A stretch of 64,000 bases of DNA. It comes from Isoetes taiwanensis. Lineage: Eukaryota; Streptophyta; Lycopodiopsida; Isoetales; Isoetaceae. The notes beneath the pieces are model-generated. The model ran no database searches and had not been told where the DNA came from. It saw only the letters and a list, made by a program, of their open reading frames with translations. This document shows positions 43,972 through 55,864 of this stretch, piece by piece. The position numbers were made by a program, and so were the translations under genes. The stretch covers positions 1,374,938 to 1,438,937 of the forward strand of contig JAJEKV010000020.1 in the NCBI GenBank assembly GCA_021234155.1, read 5' to 3'. Within the stretch, counting starts at the first letter, position 1, and each line of letters begins with the position of its first letter.

Positions 43972-44016
43972 ATAGAATAGAATAGATTTTTTTAACGTCC
44001 ACGGAGACCAATAGAT
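43972..44016 (-). mobile_element. LINE 3'-tail remnant
   Basis: ATAGAATAGAATAG then TTTTTTTAACGTCCACGGAG matches the tail junction of the 37679 LINE family. Only this short 3' end is present. Confidence 0.6.
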
Positions 44017-44278
44017 GGCATATTTAACAAAATTTAGACTTATTCAAATCTAATAGATATATATACTTCAAGGATGTCATAATAAGATCAACTGTATTTT
44101 TAACTCTTATTGATTTTAATCATTTGTTTTGTTTATCTTTATATCAAAAGTATGAAGGTTACCAAAGTATAAAATTGCTTTCTAAATTCATTTTCACTTT
44201 GATTTATTTAGAATTATCTAAAATAAATGCTATATAATTGAAATGTTATTTTTTCAGAATAGGTATAGAAAGTTTTAG

Positions 44279-44755
44279 ATTTGGAATTAATTAAATGATT
44301 ATGTTTATCTGTAAATACATTAAATAATTTATTATTGATTAAGTTTCAATATATTTTGTTTCATTAATAATAAATTATTATATAGTTATTACTAAAATAA
44401 TAACTTTATAATTTAATTGATTTCGACCTAAAAACTTTCTTAAACATGTTTTTAAAAGTATAAAAGTTTGTAAATTGAGAAAATTTTCATAATAATTTTA
44501 AGTCAATCGCTTATCGAACCATCGGATTTCATTTGCAAATTATCAGGATTGCCAAATTTTAAATTTGTGAAATCACTAAAAATTAAAATTTTATATTCTG
44601 GAAATGTCTAATTCTAAATAAGTTTAAGTGAAAATTAGTCTGAAAAGTAATTTTGAATTTTTATAATCATTAAGGCCTTAACTTAAAGATAAACTTATAT
44701 AATTGAAACTCATAAAAATTATAACAATTAAGAATAATTAAATAATATATATATT
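44279..44755 (+). repeat. AT-rich direct repeat, copy 1
   Basis: About 480 bp, very AT-rich, beginning TTTGGAATTAATTAAATGAT and running to ATTAAATAATATATATAT. Copy 2 at 45977-46452 matches almost throughout. No coding frame, no clear terminal repeats. Confidence 0.85.
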
Positions 44756-45976
44756 TTTATAATGGAGTCCTTGAAGTGCTATCTGTTAAATTGAATAAGT
44801 ATAAGTTTTGTTGAATATGTCTAAGTACCTCCATGGACTCGTAGCAATAGCCATACTTCTAAGTTTTCGGCACCTTAATAAAAAAGGGGGGACTAGTCAC
44901 ATAAAAAGCCAAAAAAAAAGGGACTAGTCACATAGAAAGCTCAACAAATTGAGTTAAGTCTCTAAACATAAAAACTTCCTGTATTTTAGAGCATGTGCCA
45001 ACGTTGCAACGCTCCATACTCAAACTTCAAAATGCTCCATATTCAAACTTCGAAAATACCTCCACGCAAGCAAAGTCGTAGCAGAATGGATTAATAAAAG
45101 GGATAGCAGAATGGGGCCTTATTTGGGTACAACATCGCCATAGCTTGGCTACAGAAGCTTCCTTCATAGAAAAGAATTTTGTATATGTGTATACTTCGTG
45201 TATGGGGGCACATGTATTGGTATTTTAGGAACCGTTCCATTCCATTACATTACTTTAACTGGACCATATTTAATTAAAGAAGATGTGTGCAAAAGTTTAA
45301 TAGATCCGTTTTAACCTGCTTCTGCTTCATTTCTTGCAGTAACATTCAGCTAGAGTTAGCAACACGAGGCTTTTTGCTGTAACTTTTATACAGGTAATAT
45401 TACATCGCATGTAATTTCTGGTAAAAATATTGCAGAGGCACATAAGCCTATTCTAAAATATGCCACTAATAATAGTATTTTTAACGTCAATATCCAAAGA
45501 ATTCAATATCCTCTATAGCATATTATAAACATTGAGTTCTTAGAACTCTTGTGCAATGTCTTCGCATGCCTCATAAAATTTTAACTTTAAGAAAGATAAA
45601 AACTTACTATAAACATAAAATTTTAACTTTAAGAAAGATAAAAACTTACTATAAAAATGAAACTCATATGATCTGAAAACATGAAGAAGCTTCAGAGAAC
45701 ACGGGTTATACCTATATGCTACAAACACTGCATGAAGACCTCCCCAGGTCGCAGAGTACACTCCCGCATACTCGTGTTTGAGCTCTCATTTTCTCTTGGC
45801 TGGATCTACACTCCTTTCTATTACGAGTTGCTTTGACATTTGGATAAGGGCAATCCACGTTATAAAGTGACCAACATTTATTACAGTACCATCAGAGCTC
45901 GTCAATGGACGGCCCATGCTTAACCTCTCCTGTATTGCACGCGCATTTGCATATATTATTATTTTGCAATCTAACG
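44756..45976. other. Spacer between the AT-rich direct repeats
   Basis: A perfect 42-bp tandem doublet (CATAAAATTTTAACTTTAAG unit) occupies 45572-45655. No exon of the neighbouring TRCF gene could be recognised, although upstream exons would be expected in this direction. Confidence 0.4.
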
Positions 45977-46452
45977 TTTGGAATTAATTAAATGATTATG
46001 TTTGTCTGTAAATACATTGAATAATTTATTATGGATTAAGTTTCAATATATTTTGTTTCATTAATAATAAATTATTCGAGAGTTATTACTAAAATATTAA
46101 CTTTATAATTTAATTGATTTCGACCTAAAAACTTTCTTAAACATGTTTTTAAAAGTATAAAAGTTTGTAAATTGAGAATTTTTTCATAATAGTTTTAAGC
46201 CAATCGCTTATCGAACCATCGGATTTCATTTGCAAATTATCAGGATTGCCAAATTTTAAATTTGTGAAATCACTAAAAATTAAAATTTTATTTTTGGAAA
46301 TGTCTAATTCTAAATAAGTTCAAGTGAAAATTAGTCTAAAAAGTAATTTTGAATTTTTATAATCATTAAGGCCTTAACTTAAAGATAAACTTATATAATT
46401 AAAACTCATAAAAATTATAACAATTAAGAAGAATTAAATAATATATATATAC
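45977..46452 (+). repeat. AT-rich direct repeat, copy 2
   Basis: Matches copy 1 at 44279-44755 with scattered mismatches and small indels. Shared internal blocks include CAATCGCTTATCGAACCATC and TTTGCAAATTATCAGGATTG. It ends in an ATATATAT run as copy 1 does. Confidence 0.85.
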
Positions 46453-47389
46453 ATATATCTATATATCCAATGGCTGGCATGAGCTTTGATAAGGGTTTAT
46501 GGCTCTAGGATAAATGTCACCTTATTTAAATTTTTACCTGATCTTCACAATATCTACACATTAGTGGATATCCCAACAATGACACATTCTGCTACGGACA
46601 GTAAAAGCATACTGTAAGGATTCTGAAAGTCTGATAGTATTATGGGCAGGGCATCTGCATTTAGTTGGCTATAGACCATAATGGTGTAATCCCATTTTTG
46701 AAAGCAAATTTGCAAACACATTGTTGACAAACATGGCTGGGCCTTTGAAACTCTGAAAATTTTAAGTTAAATTATCTACAAAATGTTGAACATATAACTG
46801 TATGATATAATTCCTTGTTGAAGGTGAAGTAACTTATTGGGTGCCATAATGCGAACCTCATATGTATGCATTGCATATGACATGGTCCGATGTAAACATT
46901 TCCTAGTTTAGAAATATGAGTGACAGGATTTTGTGGTAACCATAGTACTAGGTCTTTTACATCTAACATTTATCTTGTGACTTTATTCCTTAGGATTTTG
47001 GAACAGTCATTCCCCTGACATTTGTATCTAAAATGCACATGTTTGGCATGGCTCCATTGACCTAATAAAATATGCCCGTTATCTAAAGATACCATTGATT
47101 TGATCAGCATCATTGGGCGGAGCGTGATGGCTGACTCCTGGATATACAATTTTTTAAAAAAAAAGATGACCTTAGGGTAATTAATAGAATTTAGGGGTGT
47201 GCATTTCGTACTTAAATTTTCGGCGGCATTATAAACCATTGGCGTGTTTGGTAAACACTTTAAACTCACACATGGTGATACTATTGCTCAAGGCCTAGTG
47301 AACGAGACCTTTACTTGGTAATGGGCTTAGGTTTTCAGCTCTAGCACAGTAAGACGACGGCGCTCCGGTACCATTCTGGCAGAAAAACT
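46453..47389. other. Spacer, nothing recognised
   Basis: AT-rich sequence without supported coding frames. The last 150 bases are presumably the promoter and leader of the gene starting at 47390. Confidence 0.35.
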
Positions 47390-48033
47390 ATGGCAGAAAC
47401 AATGGACACTCATTTGCCTGATCTACCAAGGTACGTTACAAATCTTCACACACTTGTTAGCTTCCCGCTTCTATTTTTGACGGCAAGAAGGGTACCCAAG
47501 AAGGGTTGAAATACAGTATTTAGCACAGCATGATTATGCCGGAACATGAGCCAGGTTTTGAAGCGCTTGATACAGCTCTGAATGATCTTATCATCAACAA
47601 CGATTCATCTTGGTGCTCTATCTGTTACCCAAAACAGAGCACTGGCATTTTAGAATCCGATCCTGGTGTTGTGCTTGCTTGTGGGGCAACCGATTGCAGC
47701 AAAATCATGACCAGACCTGAAGGGGCTCCTAATACTAAGCCTACAAAGGCTGATATTATCAGCATGTTGAAGGAAAAGGGGATTAACTGCCGAAATGATG
47801 GAGCAGCCACTAAAAAATCTGTGTTGGAGACATTAGCAAGGGATGCAGGAATAGATATTCTTGCAAAGAAGAAAGAATTAGTGTTAGGGAAGCGACCCGG
47901 ATCAAGCATTGAGGCATGCATGGTGACAATACATGGAAGAAACAACAACACAGCTATGGATATCAGGAGCAAACTCAATATTCTAGGAAATGAAACAAAC
48001 GAACTGGAGGAGGAGGATGTGCCACTTAATCAG
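47390..48033 (+). CDS. Unrecognised gene, first two exons; Cys-pair and SAP-like segment
   Basis: Exon 1 (47390-47430) encodes MAETMDTHLPDLP and ends at a GTACG donor; exon 2 (47529-48033) follows a CACAG acceptor in frame and ends LNQ at a GTTTT donor, 182 codons in total. Exon 2 has two Cys pairs (CSIC ... CGATDC) that could bind zinc. These are followed by a helical, Lys-rich stretch, KADIISMLKEKGINCRNDGA with KKSVLETLARDAGIDILAKK, resembling two SAP-like helices, and an acidic end ELEEEDVPLNQ. Later exons were not identified. The exon at 50634-50978 has the same organisation, so the two are duplicates. A nuclear DNA-binding or chromatin role is only a guess from the SAP-like pattern. Confidence 0.5.
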
Positions 48034-48379
48034 GTTTTTTATGCTTCTAGAAATATTGAACTGAACTTTAATGGTAAAGGGTAGTAAAAACCACACTGGC
48101 ATAAGGCTGCTTGCTAAAATATGCACTATGTCTGTTATCTAGTTTCATGCTTTTGGCTGTTATGTTAATCAAAATTTACTGTTGTTTCTCTGTAAGTGGA
48201 TTGAACGGTCTTGCACATGACAGATAAGAGAATGGCTGTTATAATCTGAACAAGCTAATTGGCCTACCTTACTACGTAACCTAGGCTGTGATTGTAACAT
48301 TAATATTAACAGCACAATTTTAAATAGTTGTGGCCTATGGCTGTATCCTAGGTTTTTTCTGGAACTGTAGGGACTAGTC

Positions 48380-48970
48380 AGGTGACAAAAGACCCTAGTG
48401 TGGCAAGGAAATAGGTGAAACAGATGGTAATACTTTTATGATCTCTATCCTAAAGGGTAAAATTCCAGACAACCAATTCTTGTGATCATAGGGCAGTATC
48501 GACACCGTGACCAAAAAAAAAAAAAGGGGGGTAGTTTTGGCATACTGATTGACCTTTAGGACTATGGTAATTAGTAAAATGATATGTTAACATGTGGGTG
48601 CAGGGCAGTAATGCAGAATACATTTGTAGCCAAATTATAAAACTAAGTAGCTCCATGAGCAATGGAGAAGGTGGGATTGCTTAATGGCTATGCAAATAGG
48701 TATATATTGTGGAACATGCTGATGTCTGTAAAGATCCATTTGGTGCAAGAAAATAGGTGAAGAAGATGGTTATTACACAAAGCACTTCTATGATTTTTAA
48801 GTTGTAGAAGGTAAATTCATACCTTAGCATTGTTTGTGACAATAGAGCAGTATAGGTCCCTTACGTAAAAATGGTTGTTCTAGCACCTGGTAAGTAATAT
48901 TATGGTGTGTTAACATGTTGGCACATTGCAATAAAGTAGGGTACAATTTAAACCAAATCGTAATCATCAC
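48380..48970 (+). repeat. Degenerate tandem repeat (about 340-bp period) downstream of the SAP-like gene
   Basis: AAATAGGTGAAACAGATGGT near 48409 recurs as AAATAGGTGAAGAAGATGGT near 48753. The following landmarks (ATAGGGCAGTAT / ATAGAGCAGTAT, TGTTAACATGT...GCA) recur in the same order. A third, weaker copy of part of the unit (AGATCCACTTAGGGC, ATGGAGATAG) is at 50130-50300, upstream of the second SAP-like exon. Confidence 0.6.
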
Positions 48971-49986
48971 TTGCCTGAGATTACTGTATTTTTCTGTATG
49001 TTTTTTAAGGTGGAATTTCACCTCCACCAAGATTTCCTTGGCCAGATTTTTTTTTTTTGACAGATTTTCAACTCAAATTACATTTTAACACAGATTACAT
49101 TTCCACTCAGATTACATTGTATACATTAAAACTTCTAGAATTCCATAATTCCAGATTCCATTTCAAGTCGATTAGTGGACAAGTAAGTCGCTTAACAAAG
49201 AAGCTACTAATAGCGGTTCAAAACGCCACGAGATGAGCATGCAGGATTCAAAGCTTTATTTTGCAGATCTCGTTTGCATGTGGATGTTGTTACATCCCCC
49301 GCAAAAATATGGTAAGAACCCAAAGATCCGACATGCATGTATGGCAATAGTCTTCTTGCTATTTCTAAACACCTCGCATATTTCTCAAACCCTAAACTGA
49401 AAAATATTTGATTTGTATTAACTCCAAAGATAAATCTAGCTAAAAGAAGACTCCAAGAGATAAATCCAAAGAACAAAATCTTCCAAAGAAGATCAGAGGG
49501 CGAAAATCTAGCAAAAAACTCCTCAAGAAGATTTCAGCAGATGCATGCGAAAGAAAAACACTTCAAGTTTAGGAGAGACGAAGCCTCCAGCGACCTTAAT
49601 CATGCAAAAATCTTGCAAAGAAGACGCTTAGGCGGCGACTCCGCACCACCTGCATTTAATTTAATCCTTCAAAAAAATCATTGCCAAAGTAGTCTCCAAA
49701 GCCCTAAAATACCTGCACACAAACAAAAAGATCATTAAGGCATGAGAACGTAAGAAAAATTAAAAAAAAACTCGACAAATCCATGCATTACCATGGAGCG
49801 CCTCCCTTAGACATTATTCCAGCTCAAAATGAGCGATGGCGCCGGAGATCGCCATCGCTGAAGCTTGGAAACAGAGAAACAAGACTTCGCCGGAAAGAAA
49901 AGGATTTTTTCCACGTCAGAAATTTGGTTTTAAGTATACTGCCACGTCATCGAACGTAATCCCGGCAAGTGATGATTACGTTTGTT
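48971..49986. other. Spacer with possible retroelement or intron sequence
   Basis: No gene. A T-run at 49050 followed by TTTTAACACAGATTACATTT-type repeats of AGATTACAT, then unassigned sequence. Plus-strand A-rich open frames at 49541-49738 lack family motifs. Confidence 0.35.
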
Positions 49987-50116
49987 AATTTCCGGCGGTA
50001 GGGATTCCGCCGGAAAACATTCGGCGGCCGCACTTTCGCTGTCGCGGAAAAGCGCCGCCGAGGCTGGCGGCTCCGCCGAGAATGTTTTCCGGCGGAATCC
50101 CTCCCCGCCGGAAATT
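49987..50116. repeat. 130-bp GC-rich foldback
   Basis: The left arm AATTTCCGGCGG, GGGATTCCGCCGGAAAACAT, TCGGCGG is mirrored by CCGCCGAGAATG, TTTTCCGGCGGAATCCCTCC, CCGCCGGAAATT, with one small indel over about 41 paired bases. The loop contains GCCGCCGAGGCTGGCGGC. It stands out against AT-rich surroundings. Confidence 0.85.
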
Positions 50117-50633
50117 ATCTAATACATAAAAGCAAGTAACTCCACGAAGAATGGAGATAGTTAGATATTTGGTGGCTGAGTAACCAGGTAAATATTATGG
50201 AATATTCTGGTATCTGCAGAGATCCACTTAGGGCTATCGAAATGGTAAAGTAACTTAGGGTAATTTTAGGGTTGCTCTGGTCTTGGAGATGGTAAGTTTT
50301 ACAGAAAAAGGTTCCGGCACTCCATCGCATCATGGCAAATCGGATCTGTACTGTGGCAAAGGATACAAATAATGGGAAATACTGGATGAGAACGCATGGC
50401 GGGGTAAAGTGCAAGCCACGGTGATGCCGGATGCTCCAAATGTAGATCAAATGGAGTATATTTGGCCACAGATCATTTTTGGCTAAGTTAGAAGGAGCAA
50501 AATAGAGCTACGAGTAGCGACTAAGCGGGATACCTAATGGGGAGCAGCAAGGGCATGCCAAATAGGCCAAGGAAAACGGCCTATATATATGATTGTAAGT
50601 CTGATAACTGGGCATTCTGTCTGCTGCTAACAG

Positions 50634-50978
50634 AGGGAAGCTCTGGCGCCTCCGATGACCAAAGCCAAGCAGACTCGGCAAGATTTATTAAGCCGCATTA
50701 ATGGGGCTGGCTTAGATATGGCTGCCTTGTGTAAAAAAGAGGGTGAGGTGCTGGCACAACCCAGCAAAGCATTTCTTATCAGAATCGTGGAGAAATACAA
50801 CCTTGCTGGTGTGGTTGCAAGCAAAAAAGATGATGGAATCATAAAATACATTTCACAGACTGCTGTAGGCAGTAAGAGTGCACCAGAGACAAGCGTGAGC
50901 AACGTGGCTGAGTCTATTGGGACCCAACAAGATCTAGAAACAGAAGAAGAGGAAGAGTTTGAGTTGCTACTAAACCAG
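50634..50978 (+). CDS. Paralogous SAP-like exon (partial gene)
   Basis: After a GCTAACAG acceptor the exon reads REALAPPMTKAKQTRQDLLS, then RINGAGLDMAALCKKEGEV, LAQPSKAFLIRIVEKYNLAG and VVASKKDDG. It ends in an acidic TEEEEEFELLLNQ at a GTTCTC donor. Order and borders parallel exon 2 of the gene at 47390 (APNTKPTKADIISML ... EEEDVPLNQ), but the Cys-pair N-terminal part is absent. The exons on either side were not found; the open stretch at 51109-51309 follows but is unassigned. It may be a second gene with a different first exon, or a partial duplicate. Confidence 0.5.
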
Positions 50979-53900
50979 GTTCTCTTTTGATTACTTTTAG
51001 CTGTTATATTTAGACAGTATAATGAGGCATACACTCTTGATGATCTGCATAAAGCCTGGTTAATTCGGGGTATAAGTAAGTTTTTAAGTTTTAAATTGGT
51101 GAAGGGCGTTGAGCCATGTTGAGACCATTGCTTACCTGCTAATCCCTTTCAATGTTACCCAATTTTTGGCTAATATTTGTCTGATTGGATTGCAGGTAAC
51201 CGGTCTTGCATCTCCAGTTTTCTTTTTTGGATTTTGGATGCTTGGAGACAATCTGTTACAAATGGAAGAACAAGCTGGTTTTAACTTGCAGACCAGCAAA
51301 CATTTCTGATAGTATTTTTGTTTGTTACATCCTTTTTTTTCGAAATTGAAGGTAAACTCTAGGCCTTTAATGTTTTGAAATCATGCTTGCTGGACAATAT
51401 TGCTTGATGCAATAAACATTGTAAGCCTGTTTTTCTAGCTTTCTTAAAGTTTAAAGGAAGGAACCTGTGCTTATATGTTCTCTTGCTTAATATTGACCTG
51501 CTGTTGGTAATCTTAAAAAGTGTTGGTAATCTAGCATGCTTTTTAGCAGTAATAATGATTGCCTTTAGTTTTGATTAGCAGTTATTGGCAGCAATCTGTT
51601 AATTAAAAAAGCATAATATGCCAATATGTCTAGTTGGCAGCAATCTTTTGGTAGCTAACACCGGGTAATTTTGCTGGAATTAATTGTGAAAGGTGACTAA
51701 ATAATCAAAGAATGTTTTATAGTGGTCTGATCTGATAGCAGTAGTGGTTTTGACCGATTTCTTCATGCCTATGGCATTTGGCCTTAACATGGGCTATGCT
51801 GTTTGATTTAGTAGACTTAAAATATTGAATACATGATATAGAACATGGTCAAGGTTTGTGTCCTATAGATTGGAGGGTATTAGCAGACAGATTCTTTTGC
51901 TGGATGCATACATCAGTAGCTTCTGGTTAAGATAAGCATATTGAGAATAGTGTAGAATCGTAAATCTTAGGAACTGTTTGACGTACTAAAACGGAAGTAA
52001 TAACAAACCCTTGTTTGCTGCTTAGGGTACTAGTGCATTAATTAATGCATTAATAATCCTCCCATGTTTTTGAAGTAGATAAAATGGTTTTTGGTCTATG
52101 CTCATGTTTAAAATTTATAGTATATGGTCTCCAAAGTTCCCCCAGTAGTCTGGGGACTGATAAGTTCTTAAGCCTTTTGGCTATAGAATGTCTTAGTTTT
52201 ATGGCTAAGGCCAAGTATATATATATACAATAGGGGTAAATATTTGCACTGCGACGCCACAAAAACACACACAAAGTGCATCGTACTTTAAGAACAAGCA
52301 CATGAGTATGTGCATGCTTAAGCTTTAGCTATTACCTGCTTAATTCCCCACTTGAGTATCTAACTAAAGTTATGCATATCTTCTGTGTTTGAATATCTAA
52401 ATCTAACTTTACTAACATAATTGAACTGTATACTAACACTAAAATATAGAAGAGTAGTTGAGATGTGGCCATGTTATCGTGAGGTGTGGCTCATAATAAA
52501 ATACCAATACTTATATGTGAGAGAAGGAGAAGCAAAATTTTATGAAATGTACCCAAGCATTGAAATAGATTTGAGGAAGCTTCTGCTAATATCTGTAAAT
52601 AAATCCAAAACAAAATGAATTCTTACAGAAGCCATTTAAACATCATAAGCATTAAGAAACATGTAGATTAATTTAGATGCAATAAACAAGCACAAGCTTA
52701 CAGGCACGTGGTGCTACCACTAAAAGAAGAATGAAGACAGTAAAATAGACACAGGATTGCCATATAAATAATGTCATGAGCAAAACGGAATGGCATTGTT
52801 CTTTCTGAAGGCAAGCCTAGTATGTGTACAAATTGACAAATACAGAGATTCCAAGCCTAAGCTTTAGCCCTTATACAGTTTGCAGAAGTGAACATGAAAA
52901 AACGACTACTTTTGAGAAAGAAAACCATGCAATTGTCATGTGCACAACAACAGTCCATGAGACTATGTCCCCCCGAGGCATTTGTTAAAAGAGATGCAGG
53001 GTTTCATTGAGCTGGCCATTCTAGGCACATATTGAGATTAAGGCATTCCAAGATACTATCCCTTTCTGGCATGTATTGGAAAAATTTTAATGTGCTTCAT
53101 TCATAAATCCATACTGGCTATAATTAGTAACTAAAATATTTGATAAGACCATACTTCGCTACAAGGCATTTGCTGAAACAAGTGCATAGCTTCATTCAAT
53201 CTATCTGCCTGAGGCATTCTGAAATATGCAAAGGGCTTCATTAAGCTATTGATGTTGTTCCAACTTAAAAGATTTCTAATGTGCGCAGTAAAAAACTTGC
53301 CTTGCTTCTATTAGAGCTCCACATTTGCCATACATCTGACCAGCAAATTTGCTAGCAGAATTTTAACTTGGTCCTCTCCATATTCAGCCTAAGTATAACA
53401 ATGCAGCATGTGTAAGCAACAGAGAAAATGCCATGACTAATACATCTTCAGGATCTGCAATTTCATGATAACCAGTCTTGAACTGAGATGCATAGCAACA
53501 TCTGTCACTAACGTTTACTTCATCAGGTTGCGGGATCTCTTAACTTGCCCTACAAATCACAAGCTGGCTAATGAGTGACTTGCAGGGCGAAAGGCAATGC
53601 TGGGGATTGTGTCATTGAAGCTAAAGGAAGACCAGGGATAGCCTAGTCGTTTAGTTCATGGCTAGTTAGCGTTCAATCTCAGGAGAAATATCAAAGAAGA
53701 TAGTTCAAATTAAGGCTAACTTTTGTGTCAGATATACGTGTATCAGGAAGATTCTTGTGTGTTTTCTCAGCTTGGCTATTCATTCATATCGGTTCTTGTG
53801 CATTCCAACAAACAATACTGAACTAGATCTTAGAATGAATTTGAAAAGCTACCTTGCGTTAAATGCCTCAAGGTATTGATTGTGTGCCTCCACGCAGTGG

Positions 53901-55859
53901 AAGCATAGTTCAGCATCAACCCAAGGTTCTCTATTCTGAATAAGTAAAGGATCATGCACGTTAATTCTTGCTAGCTGATCCTAACGAAACGACAACCATC
54001 TGCACAGTGAATAACCTACCTTATTGTTTGATATTGTAACGGGATTTGGGCATTATAGACTGCGTATTTTCAAGCATTGGCATCATAAATCCCTTCAATT
54101 CTGACGATTAACGATTCCCCCTTGTTATCTTTCCGGCCAATCCATCGTTCGCCGCCATAGCTGCACCTTATTCCGGCCCTCACTTCCCCCCTTTCTTGCA
54201 AAACCTTCTCCATGCAGTCCAAAGTTGCAGTCCAAAGCAGCAATCGCCCCTGTTCAGATACAAAATCCACCGTTGTCACTCCAAGGCAGCTCCAGAAAAA
54301 ACATGGAACGACAAGTTCTCCTATATCCTGTTCCGGTTACCAGTAAGAAGAGAAGTTATATGCCTCACACATGAATGAGGGTGACCGACAATTTACCTAT
54401 GCTAGCAGGTTTGGAACAGTTTTTAGAATATCCCAAGCATATACCAGCATATTCATAGAATAAGCCAAAAACCCACCTGAGCAAAAGTTTGCCCCCTTAG
54501 GGGCAACCCAAAAAGCAATGATAAGGGCATGGAATTCCCAATTGCCAATACACCACATAACTGATCATATATAATGGATAATATGTCAAGTAATGTAATA
54601 AATTATCAGCTTAAAACCTTATAGTTAATATTATGCAGTCTGTTGAACATATTTTTGTATCTCCCTAGGGATTTGAACCCTCGATAACTCCATGAGAATC
54701 ATTGGAGCATAATTCTAAACTAACCTGCAACATTTTTGAAGAATTCAAATTAGCCAAGTTCCTGGATTCATTATAGGAGCTTGGTCTGGACATTCAGAGT
54801 AAACGCACATTCAATAGTGCAAAATTTTGGCACAAAATTATCAGTCTTTATGAACAACCTGTATGTGCATGTACAGACTATGGCACAACAACCTGGTGGA
54901 AATCTGCAAATGAGCCAATCAAGTAGGCTTACTGACTTCTGAAGGCACACATACATTAGCAAACGATTTACTGGAGTTTGTGCACCATACCTTGCTCTTC
55001 TTGCAATGAATAAGCAAAGGATGATTCTTTACGTCTACAAGTTATAGTCCAAATATCAGCAAATTGAACATTGATTGAAACAGTTGCTTAAACAAGGATG
55101 ATTATATTTGTTTATTTAAAATAGCATAAAGAGCTTCCTTTATGACATTCTCTAGTATATCTACAAAGGGCTCCTTTGAATCAACATAAAGAAGTTACTG
55201 AATTGTGGAAGCCAGATGAAGTGCAATTCTATTGTTACAGTGAAAGAAGATAAAGAAGGTTAAACATAGTTTAATGTAATAAAATAGGAGTTAATACAAC
55301 ACCAGCATCAGAGGAAAACCATGCCAAAAATCGTATAAAACTACAAAAATAACCCCCTGTTATTGTGCTACATATTCTCTCTTTGTAACTCATTGCTGGC
55401 AAGAAAACAATCTTCTTTTTTATATTTGTGCTGAAAGACAATGCCATGCCTCTTGGCTTGCTGGGAGTTAGAACCCGTGCTTGGGTTAGCAAAAATATCA
55501 ATGACTGGTCCATTGCTTTTGAAGCTTTTTTATCCCCATTTCTGAATCTTCAAGCTAATCCGCCAAATCATCAGGATCAACACTATCAAATACTTCCCTT
55601 CCTCTCATTAATTTTTGTCATCTTCTCATCCTTCGGGCTAATATCCTTTGTTCAAATAATCATATATCCTTTTTCAAATCCAATATCTTCTATGCTCTAA
55701 TATCCTGCCTATATCCTATCATGGAAGCAACCATGGACTTGGCCTTAAGTTCCCACCTTGCCCTAGTCTAAAATTCTTTTGTCTGAACTGCACTTATACT
55801 TTGAATTATATTAGACTATATGATCTTTGACAGAAGAGGGATCTAATATCCTTTCTCCT
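50979..55859. other. Long spacer, no confirmed gene
   Basis: No gene family was recognised. Short frames at 52421, 54070 and 55428 lack motifs. Two tRNA-like spots were noted: near 53625-53690 (AGCCTAGTCGTTTAGTTCATG ahead of CGTTCAATCTC), and on the minus strand at about 54660-54720 (T-arm-like GAGGGTTCAAATCCC with a weak D-arm-like part). Both are too degraded to call. Confidence 0.35.
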
Positions 55860-55864
55860 GGTCT

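Noticed and set aside
45540-45761. Minus-strand frame (YSATWGGLHAVFVAYR) as an upstream exon of TRCF
   Set aside because: It does not match the helicase motif expected before the TRG region and is half built of the 42-bp tandem doublet.
44279-46452. AT-rich direct repeats read as LTRs of one retrotransposon
   Set aside because: No TG...CA ends, primer-binding site, polypurine tract or coding between them; kept only as a repeat pair.
50627-51034. 135-codon minus-strand frame opposite the SAP-like exon
   Set aside because: Ser/Leu-rich antisense shadow of the plus-strand exon, which has correct splice borders and a paralogue.
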